A DNA stretch of 64,000 nucleotides from Phytomonas francai (taxonomy: Eukaryota > Euglenozoa > Kinetoplastea > Trypanosomatida > Trypanosomatidae), in assembly GCA_001766655.1 (NCBI GenBank), contig MJCC01000002.1, forward strand, positions 1,013,366 to 1,077,365, read 5' to 3'. The notes beneath the pieces were generated by a model. It searched no databases. It was not told the origin of the DNA and was given only the letters and a program-made list of their open reading frames with translations. Positions 63,617-64,000 of the stretch are shown in pieces. The position numbers were made by a program, and so were the translations under genes. How positions within the stretch are numbered: the first letter of the stretch is position 1; every line of letters begins with the position of its first letter.

Positions 63617-64000
63617 AGTTGAGAGAAAACATATTTTTAGGAGTCTTATGGCGTCGTCGACCGCGTTTTTGTCAACATTATTCGTTGAGGTGCAACGGGT
63701 TTTGATCTTTTTTTTTTTTCAACTCAAGTGAAAGCGCTTCCCCTCCCCTTTTTATATTTCTTTAGTCATCCAAGTTGTGCATAAATATATTCATACAAGT
63801 CGATTCTTTCGTTCTATTTTCATTTTTTTTCTAATACTTCAGATCCCCTCCCCCTCCCCCTTAACAGCCCTCTATCAAGCTTCCGTTATACGCTAAATTT
63901 TAAATATATATATATATATACACAGTCATACAAACATCCGCATGCATATAGTGAGGGGAGATTGCTTTCACAAATGTGGCAAACGTTAAGGTTCTTATGT
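63617..64000. other. 3' spacer at the window end
   Basis: Contains a (TA)n run at 63903-63920 and a T/C-rich tract ending TTTTTTTCTAATACTTCAG at 63841-63842, probably an acceptor for a gene beyond the window. Confidence 0.5.

Overview
The window looks like nuclear DNA of a kinetoplastid protist, most probably a trypanosomatid. All 23 genes I can support lie on the + strand and are intronless. They are separated by AT-rich spacers that repeatedly show a long pyrimidine tract, then AG, then the first ATG, which is the layout of trans-spliced polycistronic transcription. The gene content agrees: RNA-editing (editosome) OB-fold proteins and an RNase III-type editing endonuclease, a short eIF4E, a ubiquitin-like/eS31 fusion, CCCH zinc-finger regulators of the ZC3H31/ZC3H32 type, an ARL13 with an N-terminal docking domain, and a calpain-like protein without a catalytic Cys. 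The genus cannot be fixed from sequence alone. Stops are TAA, TAG and TGA, so the nuclear code looks standard. From memory only, orthologues of several of these genes lie near each other on Trypanosoma brucei chromosome 10; this needs checking.

Layout. 0-10 kb: 3' end of a Sec14-like protein, eIF4E, ubiquitin-like/eS31, a J-domain protein, F1-ATP synthase epsilon, a DUF3592 membrane protein, RNase H2A and a polytopic membrane protein resembling PIG-U. 10-20 kb: a Cys-rich GLG1-like membrane protein, a 3.7-kb spacer with short open frames, two OB-fold editing proteins (KREPA4-like, KREPA6), CFAP410 and an ERK7/8 (MAPK15)-like kinase whose tail is a GC minisatellite interrupted by an assembly gap. 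20-37 kb: tandem ZC3H31/ZC3H32-like paralogues separated by long AT-rich DNA, an 1150-residue protein with possible ubiquitin-like and XPC-binding-like regions, and an unrecognised 372-residue protein. 37-54 kb: a dead calpain-like protein, TFIIH subunit TFB2/p52, ARL13, a giant cyclic-nucleotide-binding/C2-like protein and a smaller coiled-coil/C2-like neighbour. 54-64 kb: a MAP kinase kinase, a PRP2/DHX16-like DEAH helicase, an NFU Fe-S scaffold, eIF6 and a KREN-type editing endonuclease with a second assembly gap.

Functional themes. Three genes act in mitochondrial RNA editing. Three or more are flagellum-related (CFAP410, MAPK15-like kinase, ARL13). Several serve general gene expression (eIF4E, eIF6, eS31, TFB2, PRP2). 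Co-transcription in kinetoplastids does not imply shared function, so these themes are observations, not operons. Base composition is sharply bimodal: spacers are AT-rich with (TA)n tracts, while many genes carry an internal island of very high GC in which several reading frames on both strands stay open by accident.
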